Assembly: GCF_002761755.1 (NCBI RefSeq)
Contig: NZ_PEOG01000006.1
Span: 1 to 64,000 of the forward strand
Length of the DNA: 64,000 nucleotides
Source of the DNA: Roseateles chitinivorans
GTDB taxonomy: Bacteria > Pseudomonadota > Gammaproteobacteria > Burkholderiales > Burkholderiaceae_C
Direction: 5' to 3'
The notes beneath the pieces were generated by a model. That model was given only the letters and a program-made list of their open reading frames with translations. It was not told where the DNA came from and did not search any database. The position numbers and the translations under genes were made by a program. The number at the start of each line of letters is the position of its first letter. Within the stretch, counting starts at the first letter, position 1. Below, piece by piece: positions 54,818 to 64,000 of the stretch.

Positions 54818-55872
54818 AGCGCGGCCGGACCGTTCAGTTGCGACAGGTCCCAGCGCGGCCGGACCTCGAAGCCGCCGCCGCGGGTCAGCGCCGCCATGTC
54901 GCGCTGCAGGCGCAGCGCGGCGGCGAGCGCGATCATCGCGCCGTTGTCGGTGCACAGGTGCAGCTCGGGGTAGTGGACGCGCACCCGGCGCTTCTCGCAG
55001 ACCGCGTTCAGCTGCTCGCGCAACCGCTTGTTCGCGCCGACACCGCCGGCCACGACCAGCCGCTTCAACCCGGTTTCCTTGAGCGCGAGCAGCGCCTTCT
55101 TCACCAGCACCTCGACGATCGCCGCCTGCGTCGACGCCGCGAGGTCGGCGCGCTGCGACTCGGTGATGCCGCCAGGCTGCGCCTCGAGCTTGCGGACCTG
55201 CGTCAGCACCGCCGTCTTCAGGCCCGCGAAGCTGAAGTCGGGCTTGCCACTGTGCAGCAGCGGACGCGGCAGCGCGAAGGCCTCGGCATCGCCCTGCTCG
55301 GCCAGCCTGGACAGGTGCGGGCCACCCGGATACGGCAGGCCCAGCAGCTTGGCCGATTTGTCGAAGGCCTCGCCGGCGGCGTCGTCGATGGTTTCGCCCA
55401 GCAGCTCGTAGCTGCCGACGTCATCCACCCGCATCAGCTGCGTGTGACCGCCCGAGACCAGCAGCGCGACGAACGGGAACTCCGGCGGATCGGCCGACAG
55501 GAACGGCGACAGCAAGTGGCCCTCGAGGTGGTGGATGCCCATCACCGGACGATCGAGCGCGGCACCCAGCGACGCCGCGACGCCCGCGCCGACCAGCAGT
55601 GCGCCGGCGAGGCCCGGCCCCTGGGTATAGGCGACGACATCGATGTCCGCCAGGGACAGGCCGGCGCTGCCCAGCACCTCGCGGGTCAGCGGCAGCACGC
55701 GGCGGATGTGGTCGCGGGAGGCCAGCTCCGGCACCACGCCCCCATAGGCCTGGTGCATCGAGATCTGGCTGTGCAGCGCATGCGCGAGCAACGCCGGCAC
55801 GCCGTCGCCGGACGCGTCGACCAGCGCCACGCCGGTTTCGTCGCAGGAGGATTCGATGCCGAGGACACGCAT
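54814..55872 (-). CDS. tsaD: tRNA N6-adenosine threonylcarbamoyltransferase
   Basis: It makes t6A37 on ANN-decoding tRNAs with TsaB, TsaC and TsaE. The 352 residues have the ASKHA-fold opening [19 protein letters not shown], the metal-binding histidines in [13 protein letters not shown], and [11 protein letters not shown] and [15 protein letters not shown] later. It follows fdx by 26 bp and overlaps the start of the substrate-binding protein gene. The same gene order after the isc operon is seen in some relatives, though this is from memory. Confidence 0.96.
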   Translation of the reverse strand: MRVLGIESSCDETGVALVDASGDGVPALLAHALHSQISMHQAYGGVVPELASRDHIRRVLPLTREVLGSAGLSLADIDVVAYTQGPGLAGALLVGAGVAASLGAALDRPVMGIHHLEGHLLSPFLSADPPEFPFVALLVSGGHTQLMRVDDVGSYELLGETIDDAAGEAFDKSAKLLGLPYPGGPHLSRLAEQGDAEAFALPRPLLHSGKPDFSFAGLKTAVLTQVRKLEAQPGGITESQRADLAASTQAAIVEVLVKKALLALKETGLKRLVVAGGVGANKRLREQLNAVCEKRRVRVHYPELHLCTDNGAMIALAAALRLQRDMAALTRGGGFEVRPRWDLSQLNGPAAL

Positions 55873-55898
55873 GGCTTCCGGGCGCGGTCAGCGCGCGC

Positions 55899-56237
55899 TC
55901 AATGGTTCTCTTTGGCGTGGTTGATCGAGTACTTGGGAATCTCGACCGTCACATCGGTGTTGGACAGGATGGCTTGGCAGGACAGGCGCGAATTGGGCTC
56001 CAGGCCCCAGGCGCGGTCCAGCATGTCCTCCTCGTTCTCCTCCATCTCGGACAGCGACGCGAAGCCCTCGCGCACGATCACGTGGCAGGTGGTGCAGGCG
56101 CAGACCTGGTCGCAGGCGTGCTCGATGTCGACATGGTTGTCGAGCAGCGCCTCACAGATCGTGGTCCCGGACGGCGCCTCGATGGTCTTGCCCTCGGGCG
56201 CGTATTCGGGATGGGGAAGGATCTTGATGACGGGCAT
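55899..56237 (-). CDS. fdx: ISC-system [2Fe-2S] ferredoxin
   Basis: Electron donor for iron-sulfur cluster assembly. The 112 residues have the cluster cysteines at C42, C48, C51 and C87 (ACDQVCACTTC and RLSCQA), exactly the spacing of E. coli Fdx. The start MPVIKILPHPEYAPEG is standard; the long frame upstream is a shadow of hscA. It lies 35 bp after hscA and closes the isc operon. No iscX follows. Confidence 0.96.
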   Translation of the reverse strand: MPVIKILPHPEYAPEGKTIEAPSGTTICEALLDNHVDIEHACDQVCACTTCHVIVREGFASLSEMEENEEDMLDRAWGLEPNSRLSCQAILSNTDVTVEIPKYSINHAKENH

Positions 56238-56272
56238 GGGATGTCCTTGAAGCTGGCGGTGTCGGCTCGCGC

Positions 56273-58141
56273 TCAGACCTGATCGATGCTGCGGCCGGTC
56301 AGGGCCTGCTGGATGCCGCGGTTCATGCGCGCGGCGGCGAAGGCCTCGGTGCCCTTGGCGAGCGCCTCGACAGCGGCGTCGATGGCGTCGGCGTTCGCGA
56401 CCGCGTCCTCGGCCTGCGCCTTGGCCAGCAGGTCCGACTGCAGCGCGGCGATCTCGGCGCGCTCGGCCTCGCTGAGCAGGTCGCCGTCGGCACGCAGCGC
56501 GGATTGGGTGGCGAGGATCATCCGCTCGGCCTCCACCCGCGCCTCGCGCAGCTTGCGGGCGGCCATGTCGGATTCGGCGCTGGCGAAACCCTCGCGCAGC
56601 ATCGTGGCGATCTGGTCGTCGGACAGGCCGTAGCTGGGCTTGACCTGCACCGCCGCCTCGACGCCCGAGCCCAGTTCGCGCGCGGACACGCTCAGCAAGC
56701 CGTCGGCGTCGACCTGGAAGGTCACGCGGATGCGTGCCGCACCGGCGGCCATCGGCGGAATGCCGCGCAACTCGAAGCGGGCCAGCGAGCGGCACTCGCT
56801 CACCAGTTCACGCTCGCCCTGCAGCACATGCACCGCCAGCGCGGTCTGGCCATCCTTGAAGGTGGTGAAGTCCTGGGCCTTGGCGACCGGGATGGTGGCG
56901 TTGCGCTCGATGATGCGCTCGACCAGTCCACCCATCGTTTCCAGGCCGAGCGACAGCGGGATCACGTCCAGCAGCAGGATCTCGCCGTCGGCGCTGTTGC
57001 CCGCGAGCTGATTCGCCTGGACCGCCGCGCCCAGCGCGACGACCTCGTCGGGATTCAGGTTGGTCAGGACCTCGCGACCGAAGAGCTCGCCGACGACGCG
57101 GCGCACGATCGGCATGCGGGTCGAGCCGCCCACCATCACCGTACCCTGCACCTCGTCGGCGCCGACCTTGGCGTCGCGCAGCACGCGGCGCACCGCCAGC
57201 AGCGTCTTGTTGACCAGCGGCTGGGCCAGTTCGTCGAACTGGGCGCGCGACACCTCGACGCTCAGCGCGCCGGCATCGAGCGCGGCGCTCAATGTGACGC
57301 GCTCGGCGTCGGTCAGCGACTCCTTGGCCTGGCGCGCGGCGACCAGCACCCGGCGCTTGTCCGCGGCGCTGGTGGCGCTCAGGCCGGCCTGCGCCAGCGC
57401 CCAGTCCGCCAGCAGGCGATCGAAGTCGTCGCCGCCGAGCTGCGCATCACCGCCGGTGGCCACCACCTCGAAGACGCCCCGCGTCAGGCGCAGCAGCGAG
57501 ATGTCGAAGGTGCCGCCTCCCAGGTCATAGACCGCGTAGAGGCCTTCGCTGCCGTTGTCCAGGCCGTAGGCGATCGCCGCCGCGGTGGGCTCGTTGATCA
57601 GGCGCAGCACGTTCAGGCCCGCGAGTTGCGCGGCGTCCTTGGTCGCCTGGCGCTGCGCGTCGTCGAAGTAGGCCGGGACGGTGATGACGGCGCCGAACAG
57701 GTCGTCGTTGAAGGTGTCCTCGGCCCGCTGGCGCAGCGTCGCCAGGATCTCGGCGCTGATCTCGACCGGCGACTTCAGGCCCTCGCGGGTGGCCAGGCTC
57801 AGCATGCCCGGCGTGTCCTCGAAGCGATACGGCAGCTTGTCGCGATTGGCGATGTCCTCGACGCGGCGGCCCATGAAGCGCTTGACGGAGACGATGGTGT
57901 TTTCCGGATCCTCGGCCTGCGCGGCGAGCGCGTCGTAGCCGAACTGGCGGCGGCCCTCGGGCATCACCCGCACCGCCGACGGCAGGATCACCCGCCCCTG
58001 GTCGTCGGGCAGGCACTCGGCCACGCCATGGCGCATCGCCGCCACCAGCGAATGCGTCGTGCCCAGGTCGATGCCCACGGCGATGCGCCGCTGATGGGGA
58101 TCGGGCGACGCGCCGGGTTCGGAGATTTGCAGCAGGGCCAT
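56273..58141 (-). CDS. hscA: Fe-S assembly chaperone HscA
   Basis: DnaK-like ATPase of 622 residues that binds IscU and drives cluster transfer with HscB. Actin-fold motifs are [15 protein letters not shown] (phosphate 1), [16 protein letters not shown] (phosphate 2) and [20 protein letters not shown]. The substrate domain follows around residues 390-510, with a helical lid. It sits between hscB and fdx in the usual order. Confidence 0.97.
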   Translation of the reverse strand: MALLQISEPGASPDPHQRRIAVGIDLGTTHSLVAAMRHGVAECLPDDQGRVILPSAVRVMPEGRRQFGYDALAAQAEDPENTIVSVKRFMGRRVEDIANRDKLPYRFEDTPGMLSLATREGLKSPVEISAEILATLRQRAEDTFNDDLFGAVITVPAYFDDAQRQATKDAAQLAGLNVLRLINEPTAAAIAYGLDNGSEGLYAVYDLGGGTFDISLLRLTRGVFEVVATGGDAQLGGDDFDRLLADWALAQAGLSATSAADKRRVLVAARQAKESLTDAERVTLSAALDAGALSVEVSRAQFDELAQPLVNKTLLAVRRVLRDAKVGADEVQGTVMVGGSTRMPIVRRVVGELFGREVLTNLNPDEVVALGAAVQANQLAGNSADGEILLLDVIPLSLGLETMGGLVERIIERNATIPVAKAQDFTTFKDGQTALAVHVLQGERELVSECRSLARFELRGIPPMAAGAARIRVTFQVDADGLLSVSARELGSGVEAAVQVKPSYGLSDDQIATMLREGFASAESDMAARKLREARVEAERMILATQSALRADGDLLSEAERAEIAALQSDLLAKAQAEDAVANADAIDAAVEALAKGTEAFAAARMNRGIQQALTGRSIDQV

Positions 58142-58196
58142 GGTGTCGTGTCTTGTTCTTCGGAAGTCGAGGCGGCAGCGACGATGCGCGCGGGCC

Positions 58197-58718
58197 TCAG
58201 GAATGCTCGAGCGCCTCCAGGCGCTGGTCGATGTCGGCGCGGAAGCGTGTCAGGAACATCAGCGCGCGCACCGATTCGGCGGCGCCGGCGGCGTTGTCCT
58301 CGTCATCGAGCTGGCGACCGGCCTGCGCCAGCAGCGCGCGCTCGCGGGCGGCGACCTGCTGGTCGATGGCCAGGATCGCCTCGGGCGTCCTGGCTTCGTC
58401 CAGCGACTCGCGCCACTCCATCTGCTCCATCAGGAAGGCGGCCGGCATGCGGGTGTTCTCGTTCGCCTGGATCGGCGCGCCGCGGAGTTCGCAGAGGTAG
58501 GACGCGCGCTTGAGCGGATCGCGCAGGCGCTGATGGGCCTCGTTGACGCGCAGCGACCACTGCATCGCCAGGCGCTGCGAGGCCGCGCCCTCCGCCGCGA
58601 AGCGGTCGGGATGCACCTTGGCCGCCAGCGCCTTCCAGCGCTGGGCGATGTCGGCACCGTCCTGCGCGAAGCGCTGGGGCAGACCGAACAGGGTGAAGTC
58701 GTCGTCGTCGAGTCTCAT
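58197..58718 (-). CDS. hscB: Fe-S assembly J-domain co-chaperone HscB
   Basis: The 173-residue protein has an N-terminal J domain ([19 protein letters not shown]) with the HPD motif in KVHPDRF that stimulates HscA ATPase, and a C-terminal helical domain that binds IscU ([20 protein letters not shown]). A terminator-like hairpin separates it from iscA, so hscB-hscA-fdx may be expressed at a lower level. Confidence 0.96.
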   Translation of the reverse strand: MRLDDDDFTLFGLPQRFAQDGADIAQRWKALAAKVHPDRFAAEGAASQRLAMQWSLRVNEAHQRLRDPLKRASYLCELRGAPIQANENTRMPAAFLMEQMEWRESLDEARTPEAILAIDQQVAARERALLAQAGRQLDDEDNAAGAAESVRALMFLTRFRADIDQRLEALEHS

Positions 58719-58752
58719 GAAGCTTGTCGCTCAATCAGCACCGGAGCGCGCC

Positions 58753-58781
58753 AAAGAAAAGGCGCGGCACCTGGCCGCGCC
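58753..58781 (-). terminator. Intrinsic terminator/attenuator between iscA and hscB
   Basis: A strong 8-bp GC stem (58761-58768 with 58774-58781, GGCGCGGC/GCCGCGCC) with a 5-base loop is followed on the minus strand by TTTTCTTT. It lies 18 bases past the iscA stop inside the isc operon, so it should partly stop transcription between iscRSUA and hscBA-fdx. Confidence 0.75.
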
Positions 58782-58798
58782 CTCGCTCGCGTCCGACC

Positions 58799-59122
58799 TC
58801 AGATGCGGAAGGATTCGCCGCAGCCGCAGCGGTCCTTCTCGCGAGGATTGCGGAACTTGAAGCCCTCGTTCAGGCCCTCGCGGACGAAGTCCAACTCGGT
58901 GCCATCCAGGTAGGGCAAGCTCTTCGGGTCGATCAGCACCTTGACGCCATGGCCCTCGAAGACGACGTCCTCGGGAGCGACCTCATCGGCGTACTCCAGC
59001 TTGTAGGCCAGGCCGGAGCAGCCGGTGGTCTTGACGCCCAGGCGCACGCCGACGCCCCGCCCGCGCTTGGCGATGTAGCGCGTGACATGCCGGGCGGCGG
59101 CTTCGGTCAGGGTGACGGACAT
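58799..59122 (-). CDS. iscA: A-type Fe-S carrier IscA
   Basis: A 107-residue carrier that passes clusters to targets. The three conserved cysteines are C35 ([10 protein letters not shown]), C99 and C101 ([10 protein letters not shown]). The start [16 protein letters not shown] is standard. It lies 10 bp after iscU, and a terminator-like structure follows. Confidence 0.97.
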   Translation of the reverse strand: MSVTLTEAAARHVTRYIAKRGRGVGVRLGVKTTGCSGLAYKLEYADEVAPEDVVFEGHGVKVLIDPKSLPYLDGTELDFVREGLNEGFKFRNPREKDRCGCGESFRI

Positions 59123-59132
59123 CGCGCGGACC

Positions 59133-59546
59133 TCAAGCGGCGGCGGTCGCGGCGTCGGCGGCCTGGCCGTGCTTGGCACGGTAGTCGTCCACCGCGGCCT
59201 TGATGGCGTCCTCGGCCAGGATCGAGCAGTGGATCTTCACCGGCGGCAGCGCCAGCTCTTCCGCGATCTGGTTGTTCTTGATGGACAGCGCCTCATCGAG
59301 CGTCTTGCCCTTGACCCATTCGGTCACGAGCGAGCTCGACGCGATCGCGGAGCCGCAGCCGTAGGTCTTGAACTTGGCGTCCTCGATCAGGCCGGTGGCG
59401 GGGTTGACCTTGATCTGCAGCTTCATCACGTCGCCGCAGGCCGGCGCGCCGACCATGCCGGTGCCCACCGATTCGTCGCCCTTGTCGAAACCACCCACGT
59501 TGCGCGGGTTCTCATAGTGGTCGATGACCTTGTCGCTGTATGCCAT
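59133..59546 (-). CDS. iscU: Fe-S cluster scaffold IscU
   Basis: The 137-residue scaffold on which the cluster is built. Cysteine ligands are C37 (GAPACGDV), C64 (TYGCGSA) and C107 (KIHCSIL), and the LPPVK motif at 100-104 is the HscA recognition site. It lies 43 bp after iscS. Confidence 0.97.
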   Translation of the reverse strand: MAYSDKVIDHYENPRNVGGFDKGDESVGTGMVGAPACGDVMKLQIKVNPATGLIEDAKFKTYGCGSAIASSSLVTEWVKGKTLDEALSIKNNQIAEELALPPVKIHCSILAEDAIKAAVDDYRAKHGQAADAATAAA

Positions 59547-59589
59547 GACTGTTCTCCAACGTCGTTGTTCGTGTGTCCTGCGGATCAGA

Positions 59590-60810
59590 TCAATGAGCGG
59601 CCCATTGGATGGTGCTCAGATCGATGCCTTCCTTGTACATGTCCCACAGCGGGGACAGCTCGCGCAGCTTGGCGACGCGGTCCTTCAGCAGCGAGACGGC
59701 GTAATCGATCTCTTCCTCGGTCGTGAAGCGGCCGATCGTCATGCGCAGCGAGGAATGCGCGAGCTCGTCGCTGCGGCCCAGCGCGCGCAGCACGTAGCTA
59801 GGCTCCAGGCTCGCGGACGTGCAGGCGGAGCCCGAGGACACGGCGATGCCCTTGATGCCCATGATCAGCGACTCGCCCTCGACGTAGTTGAACGAGGCGT
59901 TGACGTTGTGGGGCACGCGGCGGGTCAGGTCGCCGTTGATGAAGACCTGCTCGATGTCCTTGAGGCCGTCCAGCAGCCGCTGCTGCAACGCCTTGATGCG
60001 GGGCAGCTCGGTGGCCATTTCCTCGCGGGCGATGCGGAAGGCCTCGCCCATGCCGACGATCTGGTGCGTGGGCAGCGTGCCCGAGCGCAGGCCGCGCTCA
60101 TGGCCGCCGCCATGCATCTGCGCCTCCAGGCGCACGCGCGGCTTGCGGCGCACATACAGCGCGCCGATGCCCTTCGGCCCGTAGCTCTTGTGCGAGGCCA
60201 GGCTCATCAGGTCCACCGGCAGCGTGTTCAGGTCGATCTCGACCTTGCCCGTGGCCTGGGCGGCGTCGACGTGGAAGATGATGCCCTTCTCCCGGCACAG
60301 CGCGCCGATCGCGGGGATGTCCTGGATCACGCCAATCTCGTTGTTCACGAACATCACCGAGATCAGGATCGTGTCGGGGCGGATCGCGGCCTTCAGCACG
60401 TCGAGGTCGAGCAGGCCGTCTTCCTTGACGTCGAGGTAGGTGACCTCGAAGCCCTGGCGCTCCAGTTCACGGGTCGTGTCGAGCACGGCCTTGTGCTCGG
60501 TCTTGACGGTGATCAGGTGCTTGCCGCGGGACTGATAGAAGTTGGCCGCGCCCTTGATGGCGAGGTTGTTGGACTCGGTGGCGCCGGAGGTCCAGACGAT
60601 CTCGCGCGGATCGGCGCCGATCAGCTTGGCGACTTCGACGCGGGCCTTCTCCACGGCTTCTTCCGCTTCCCATCCCCAGGCATGGCTGCGCGATGCCGGA
60701 TTGCCGAAATGCTCGCGCAGCCACGGGATCATCGCGTCGACGACGCGCGGATCCACCGGCGTGGTGGCGCCGTAGTCCATGTAGATGGGGAAATGCGGGG
60801 TCATGTCCAT
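59590..60810 (-). CDS. iscS: Cysteine desulfurase IscS
   Basis: PLP enzyme that supplies sulfur to IscU and to tRNA thiolation. The start at 60810 ([21 protein letters not shown]) gives 406 residues. The PLP lysine is in [18 protein letters not shown] and the active cysteine in [14 protein letters not shown]. An ATG two codons in is equally possible. The frame extends upstream into iscR without support. Confidence 0.97.
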   Translation of the reverse strand: MDMTPHFPIYMDYGATTPVDPRVVDAMIPWLREHFGNPASRSHAWGWEAEEAVEKARVEVAKLIGADPREIVWTSGATESNNLAIKGAANFYQSRGKHLITVKTEHKAVLDTTRELERQGFEVTYLDVKEDGLLDLDVLKAAIRPDTILISVMFVNNEIGVIQDIPAIGALCREKGIIFHVDAAQATGKVEIDLNTLPVDLMSLASHKSYGPKGIGALYVRRKPRVRLEAQMHGGGHERGLRSGTLPTHQIVGMGEAFRIAREEMATELPRIKALQQRLLDGLKDIEQVFINGDLTRRVPHNVNASFNYVEGESLIMGIKGIAVSSGSACTSASLEPSYVLRALGRSDELAHSSLRMTIGRFTTEEEIDYAVSLLKDRVAKLRELSPLWDMYKEGIDLSTIQWAAH

Positions 60811-60860
60811 GGGAACGTTCTTCTTGTCGACTACTGAATCGGGAGACCGGCGGACGGGTC

Positions 60861-61394
60861 TTACTTGCTCATCGCGTTGCCGAGCGCGAACACGGAATTC
60901 GGCGCGGTGATGCGGATGGGCTTGACGACGGGGGTGCTGGAAATGGCGCGCTTGACCGGCGCTTCCTCGACGGTGACGCCCTTGGCGAGCTGGTCGTCGA
61001 CCAGCTTGCGCAGCGTGACCGAGTCGAGGAACTCGATCATCTTGTTGTTGAGCGCCGTCCACAGGTCGTGCGTGATGCAGCGGCCGTTGTCGTCGCCCAT
61101 GCAGTTTTCCTTGCCGCCGCAGCCGGTGGCGTCGATGGGCTCGTCGACGGCGACGATGATGTCGGCGACGGTGATCTCATCGGACCGGCGACCCAGCGAG
61201 TAACCGCCACCGGGGCCGCGAGTGGACTCGACGAGCTGATGGCGGCGCAGCTTGCCGAACAGCTGCTCCAGGTAGGACAGCGAGATCTGCTGGCGTTGGC
61301 TGATCGCCGCCAGCGCGACGGGGCCGCTGTTTTCGCGCAGGGCCAGATCGATCATCGCGGTGACGGCAAAACGACCTTTGGTGGTGAGACGCAT
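60861..61394 (-). CDS. iscR: Fe-S responsive regulator IscR
   Basis: Rrf2-family repressor of 177 residues that senses [2Fe-2S] status and controls its own operon. The winged helix lies in [19 protein letters not shown] and [16 protein letters not shown]; cluster cysteines are in [16 protein letters not shown]. The start at 61394 is the standard one. It leads iscS, with a 50-bp gap, and has a candidate IscR site upstream. Confidence 0.97.
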   Translation of the reverse strand: MRLTTKGRFAVTAMIDLALRENSGPVALAAISQRQQISLSYLEQLFGKLRRHQLVESTRGPGGGYSLGRRSDEITVADIIVAVDEPIDATGCGGKENCMGDDNGRCITHDLWTALNNKMIEFLDSVTLRKLVDDQLAKGVTVEEAPVKRAISSTPVVKPIRITAPNSVFALGNAMSK

Positions 61395-61490
61395 CGAACT
61401 TCTCCTTGGCGCCCGTGTGGGCTTCAGGACATGGAGGCGGCGGCTCGGCTGACGCCGGGTCGACTCACGGAGCAGGGTTATCCCCCGCAA

Positions 61491-61510
61491 TGTCCGAGCA
61501 TTTTACTCAA
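61491..61510 (-). promoter_or_regulatory. Candidate IscR operator upstream of iscR
   Basis: The minus strand reads TTGAGTAAAATGCTCGGACA, an imperfect dyad GAGTAAAATGCTC within an AT-rich patch about 100 bp before the iscR ATG. It resembles the IscR type 1 sites that overlap the iscR promoter in other proteobacteria. The likeness is from memory and not scored. Confidence 0.45.
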
Positions 61511-61561
61511 TTAAGAAGGAGCTTGCTCGGGTTACCCCCGACTGGCGTCGAGGGGGCCTGC

Positions 61562-62029
61562 TCAGGACAGGCGCCCGGCGGCAATTTGCGCTAGGCGTCG
61601 GCAGCCCGACTCGAGCAGGTCCAGCACGTGCTCGAAGCCGTCGGGACCGCCGTAATAGGGATCCGGGACCTCGATCTCCCCCGGAAGCAGGGAAATCCGG
61701 TGCTGCAGCGCAGCAGGACAGCGACGGCGGAGTTCGCGCAGATGGCCCCCGTCCATGGCGACCAGCAAGTCGAAGCGTTCGAAATCATCGGGGCGAAGCG
61801 CGCGCGCCCGCTGGTCGCAGAGCTCATAGCCCCTTTTTCGGGCGTGGTCTTGGGAGCGCTCGTCGGGCGCTTCGCCCGCATGCCAACCCTGCACCCCGGC
61901 CGAGTCGACCCGGACTCGGTCGGCGATGCCCAGCGCTTCCAGCTGGTGGCGCAGGACGCCCTCGGCGGTGGGGGACCTGCAAATATTCCCCGTGCAGACG
62001 AAGAGGATGGAGAGCTCAGGGGTGGACAT
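61562..62029 (-). CDS. Low-molecular-weight protein tyrosine phosphatase
   Basis: A 155-residue phosphatase with the catalytic P-loop LFVCTGNICRSPTAEG at the N terminus (C-x5-R) and the acid/aromatic loop VPDPYYGGPDGFEHVL at the C terminus. Members dephosphorylate phosphotyrosine, often on polysaccharide-export kinases. It lies 167 bp upstream of iscR on the same strand, a placement common in Burkholderiales. Confidence 0.95.
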   Translation of the reverse strand: MSTPELSILFVCTGNICRSPTAEGVLRHQLEALGIADRVRVDSAGVQGWHAGEAPDERSQDHARKRGYELCDQRARALRPDDFERFDLLVAMDGGHLRELRRRCPAALQHRISLLPGEIEVPDPYYGGPDGFEHVLDLLESGCRRLAQIAAGRLS

Positions 62030-62050
62030 GGGGCGGGATTGTCGCGCGCG

Positions 62051-62446
62051 TCAACGCCCCTCCCCGCCACGGACGACCGCAATCGCCTCGATCTCGATCA
62101 TCGCCTCGGGCGTGTAGAGGGCCTTGATCTCCGCGATCGTGTCCGCGGGGTACGGCGCCGAGAAGAACTCGCGACGCAGCGCCACGACGTCCTCGAAGTG
62201 CGCCATGTCGGTGACGAAGATGGTGACCTTGGCGACGTCCTTCAGGCTGGCGCCGCCGGCCTCCAGCGCGCGGCGCAGATTCGCGAAGGCCTGACGGCCC
62301 TGGGCGAGGAAACCGCCCGACACGATCCGGCCATCCTCGCCGGCACCAGCCTGACCCGAGATGAACAGCCACCCGCCCGCCTTGATGCCTTGCGACAGCA
62401 GATAGGGTTCGTAGGGATCGGGATGGGTGATGACACGTTCCAGCAT
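62051..62446 (-). CDS. RidA-family protein
   Basis: The 131-residue trimeric-type protein has LFISGQAGAGEDGRIV and the closing strand PEAMIEIEAIAVVRG. RidA proteins hydrolyse reactive enamine/imine intermediates; the key arginine of true RidA (in the R-x-x-V region) is not clearly seen, so another Rid subgroup is possible. The ATG at 62446 has AAAGGA upstream. It lies 21 bp before the phosphatase gene and is divergent from the LysR gene. Confidence 0.9.
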   Translation of the reverse strand: MLERVITHPDPYEPYLLSQGIKAGGWLFISGQAGAGEDGRIVSGGFLAQGRQAFANLRRALEAGGASLKDVAKVTIFVTDMAHFEDVVALRREFFSAPYPADTIAEIKALYTPEAMIEIEAIAVVRGGEGR

Positions 62447-62581
62447 GGCTGCATTCCTTTCATTCGTTGAAGACGGGTTGATCACCGTCCATGGCGACCA
62501 CGATAGGGATGCAGAAGCAGCGCGACAAAGGTTGGTTTGTCAGCCGTAAGATGAGTCAATCTCATCAATGGACGGCCTTGG

Positions 62582-63475
62582 ATGGATCGCCGATTGCTTC
62601 CGCTGTCCGCGCTGCGCGCCTTCGAGGCGGCGGCGCGCCTGGGCAGCTTCAAGGCCGCGGCGAACGAGCTGGGCGTCACGCCGACGGCCATCAGCCACCA
62701 GATCCGCGGGCTGGAAGCAGCGAGCGGGGTCGCGCTCTTCGAGCGCCAGGTCCGCCGCGTGACGCTGACCGACGCGGGCGTGCAGCTCTATCCGGTACTG
62801 CGCGACGGCTTCGACGCCTTCCAGGTGGCGCTGGAGCGATTGACCCAGCCGCGCCGGCGGCCGCAGGTGGTGATCTCGGCGACGAATGCCTTCACGGTGA
62901 AATGGCTGGTGCCGCGGATGTCGGACTTCCGCGCGCGGCATCCCGGCATTGACCTGCAACTGCAGGCGTCCGACGAGGTGGTCGACCTGCGCTCCCGCGG
63001 GGTGGACGTCGCGATCCGCTACGGACGCGGCCCCTACCCCGGCCTGGTGACGCAGCCGCTGTTCACCGACCACTTCGCGCCGGTGGCGAATCCGCGTCTG
63101 GGGGTGAGATCGATCGAGGATCTGGCCCGGGTGCCGCTGATCTGCTTCGACTGGAAACGCGTGCAGCCAGAGAACCCCACCTGGGAGCGGTGGTTCGCGA
63201 CGGCCGGTGTGCAAGACCTGTCCCCGGCCGGGCAACTGCGCTTCTCCGACGAGGGGCATGCGATCCAGGCGGCGGTCGCGGGACAAGGCATCGCGCTGCT
63301 CAGCCAGGCGCTGATCGCCGAGGAACTGGCGGCCGGCCACCTGGTGCGGCCCTTCGGCCCGGTGATCGACGGCCACACATATCACGTGGCCGTGAGCGCG
63401 GATCGCGCTCCGTCAACGAGCGCGCAGGCGGCGATCGACTGGCTGCGCGGTCAGGCTCAGGGGAAGTCTGGGTAG
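62582..63475 (+). CDS. LysR-family transcriptional regulator, GcvA-like
   Basis: The 297-residue regulator has the winged helix LRAFEAAARLGSFKAAANEL and TAISHQIRGLEAASGVALFERQ at its N terminus, and an effector domain starting PQVVISATNAFTVKWLVPRM, the GcvA-type pattern. It is divergent from the RidA gene with a 135-bp shared upstream region and may regulate it. The ligand is unknown. Confidence 0.92.
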   Translation: MDRRLLPLSALRAFEAAARLGSFKAAANELGVTPTAISHQIRGLEAASGVALFERQVRRVTLTDAGVQLYPVLRDGFDAFQVALERLTQPRRRPQVVISATNAFTVKWLVPRMSDFRARHPGIDLQLQASDEVVDLRSRGVDVAIRYGRGPYPGLVTQPLFTDHFAPVANPRLGVRSIEDLARVPLICFDWKRVQPENPTWERWFATAGVQDLSPAGQLRFSDEGHAIQAAVAGQGIALLSQALIAEELAAGHLVRPFGPVIDGHTYHVAVSADRAPSTSAQAAIDWLRGQAQGKSG

Positions 63476-63578
63476 GCGGAGCGCCCGGCGATGTGGTCCG
63501 ATGGCTCGAGCCACATTCCCCTCGGAAGTTCCGGGACCGGGATTTGCTCCACGACAGCCTCACACCAGGGAGTCCTTC

Positions 63579-63743
63579 ATGAGCCTCACGCAAATCGAAA
63601 CCATCCGTGCCGCGCGCCTGCAACTGATCGACCTCGGCGACGAGAAGACAGCGAAGCTGCTCGAATGGGCGCTGGAGACCGACAAGGCGCCGTCGACCGC
63701 GTCTTCGACGACGGACAAGCGCGACGCCCCACCGGCTCGCTGA
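63579..63743 (+). CDS. Small helical protein, 54 residues, unknown function
   Basis: The product MSLTQIETIRAARLQLIDLG begins after AGGGAG at good spacing. The first half is an amphipathic helix (EKTAKLLEWALETDK), the second half is Ser/Thr/Pro-rich and probably disordered. No family was recognised. It follows the LysR gene by 103 bp; the gap contains a 12-bp palindrome at 63502-63513. Confidence 0.6.
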   Translation: MSLTQIETIRAARLQLIDLGDEKTAKLLEWALETDKAPSTASSTTDKRDAPPAR

Positions 63744-63869
63744 CGGACGCGTCCATCGGACGATCCGGGCTGTCGCGAGTAACGATCCTCGCTTTGCTTC
63801 GTTCCGATCCCCGGGAGGGATCCCTAGGCTGCGGCGTTCACACGCTTTGCGCTCGTCGAGCCCGCCGCC

Positions 63870-64000
63870 ATGCCCCTCCCGCCCGCTCTGCCCGTTTCCG
63901 GATCCACCCGCCGCCGCTGGCTCGCGCAGGCCGCCGCCCTCACGGGCGCGGTTGCCCTGCCCGCCGCCCCTGTCCGCGCAGCCGAAGCCACGCCCTTGCG
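63870..64000 (+). CDS. Tat-exported protein, N-terminal part (cut by window edge)
   Basis: Only 43 codons are visible. The protein starts MPLPPALPVSGSTRRRWLAQ and continues with a hydrophobic segment AAALTGAVALPAAPVRAAEA, a twin-arginine signal peptide (TRRRWLAQA) with a cleavage site near VRAAEA. The gene runs off the right edge, so the mature enzyme is not known; Tat substrates are usually folded cofactor proteins. The ribosome site is weak. Confidence 0.7.
   Translation, partial: MPLPPALPVSGSTRRRWLAQAAALTGAVALPAAPVRAAEATPL

Noticed and set aside
1..64000. CRISPR arrays, insertion sequences, prophage genes, toxin-antitoxin pairs, attachment sites.
   Set aside because: None seen: no regularly spaced direct repeats, no transposase or integrase motifs, and the tRNA-Leu gene is not duplicated at its 3' end nearby.

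Overview
The window is about 64 kb of very GC-rich, gene-dense chromosome with short intergenic gaps. Its conserved blocks (leuCDB-asd-fimV, tpiA-secG-tRNA-Leu-nuoA-N, rpsO-pnp, iscRSUA-hscBA-fdx-tsaD) and protein sequences point to a betaproteobacterium of the order Burkholderiales, probably in the Roseateles/Mitsuaria/Rubrivivax neighbourhood. That placement is inference from protein resemblance and synteny, not from a database search. No phage, insertion sequence, CRISPR array or plasmid function was seen.

Layout: 1-6.3 kb (minus strand) is a leucine/aspartate-family block: a LysR regulator, leuC, leuD, leuB, asd and the start of fimV. 6.5-9.6 kb (plus) holds two exported enzymes: a chitin-active lytic polysaccharide monooxygenase and a zinc-dependent phospholipase C-like protein. 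9.7-13.8 kb is a mixed stretch: an FAD oxidoreductase, two very small conserved-looking proteins, a Pro-rich exported protein, a membrane protein and a GAF protein.

13.9-22.5 kb is the most interesting part: an ECF sigma factor and ChrR-type zinc anti-sigma factor (plus strand), flanked by two minus-strand gene sets that remodel lipids or the envelope (cyclopropane-fatty-acid synthase, DUF1365, FAD amine-oxidase-like enzyme; second CFA-type methyltransferase, DUF1295, DUF6134, DUF2177). Both flanking units start with the same promoter-like element, GATCCAA-N14-CGTACAAGCG, and a close variant with the same spacing lies just before the sigma gene. This predicts a self-contained, autoregulated regulon, probably for singlet oxygen or related membrane stress.

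22.6-31.3 kb carries a membrane diguanylate cyclase, a DUF4124-like protein, a chromate transporter translationally coupled to an uncharacterised protein with a PD-(D/E)xK-like motif, a class C acid phosphatase and gamma-glutamyltransferase. 31.4-47.7 kb is the complete 14-gene complex I operon nuoA-N followed by DUF2818, Nudix and DUF1178 genes; two of its internal gaps hold strong hairpins. 48.0-53.4 kb carries tRNA-Leu(GAG), secG, tpiA, a quinone oxidoreductase, pnp (with a structured 314-bp leader) and rpsO. 53.5-61.4 kb has a substrate-binding protein, tsaD and the ISC iron-sulfur assembly operon, which appears split by an intrinsic terminator between iscA and hscB. 61.5-64 kb has a low-molecular-weight tyrosine phosphatase, a RidA protein divergent from a GcvA-like LysR regulator, a small protein and the start of a Tat-exported protein.
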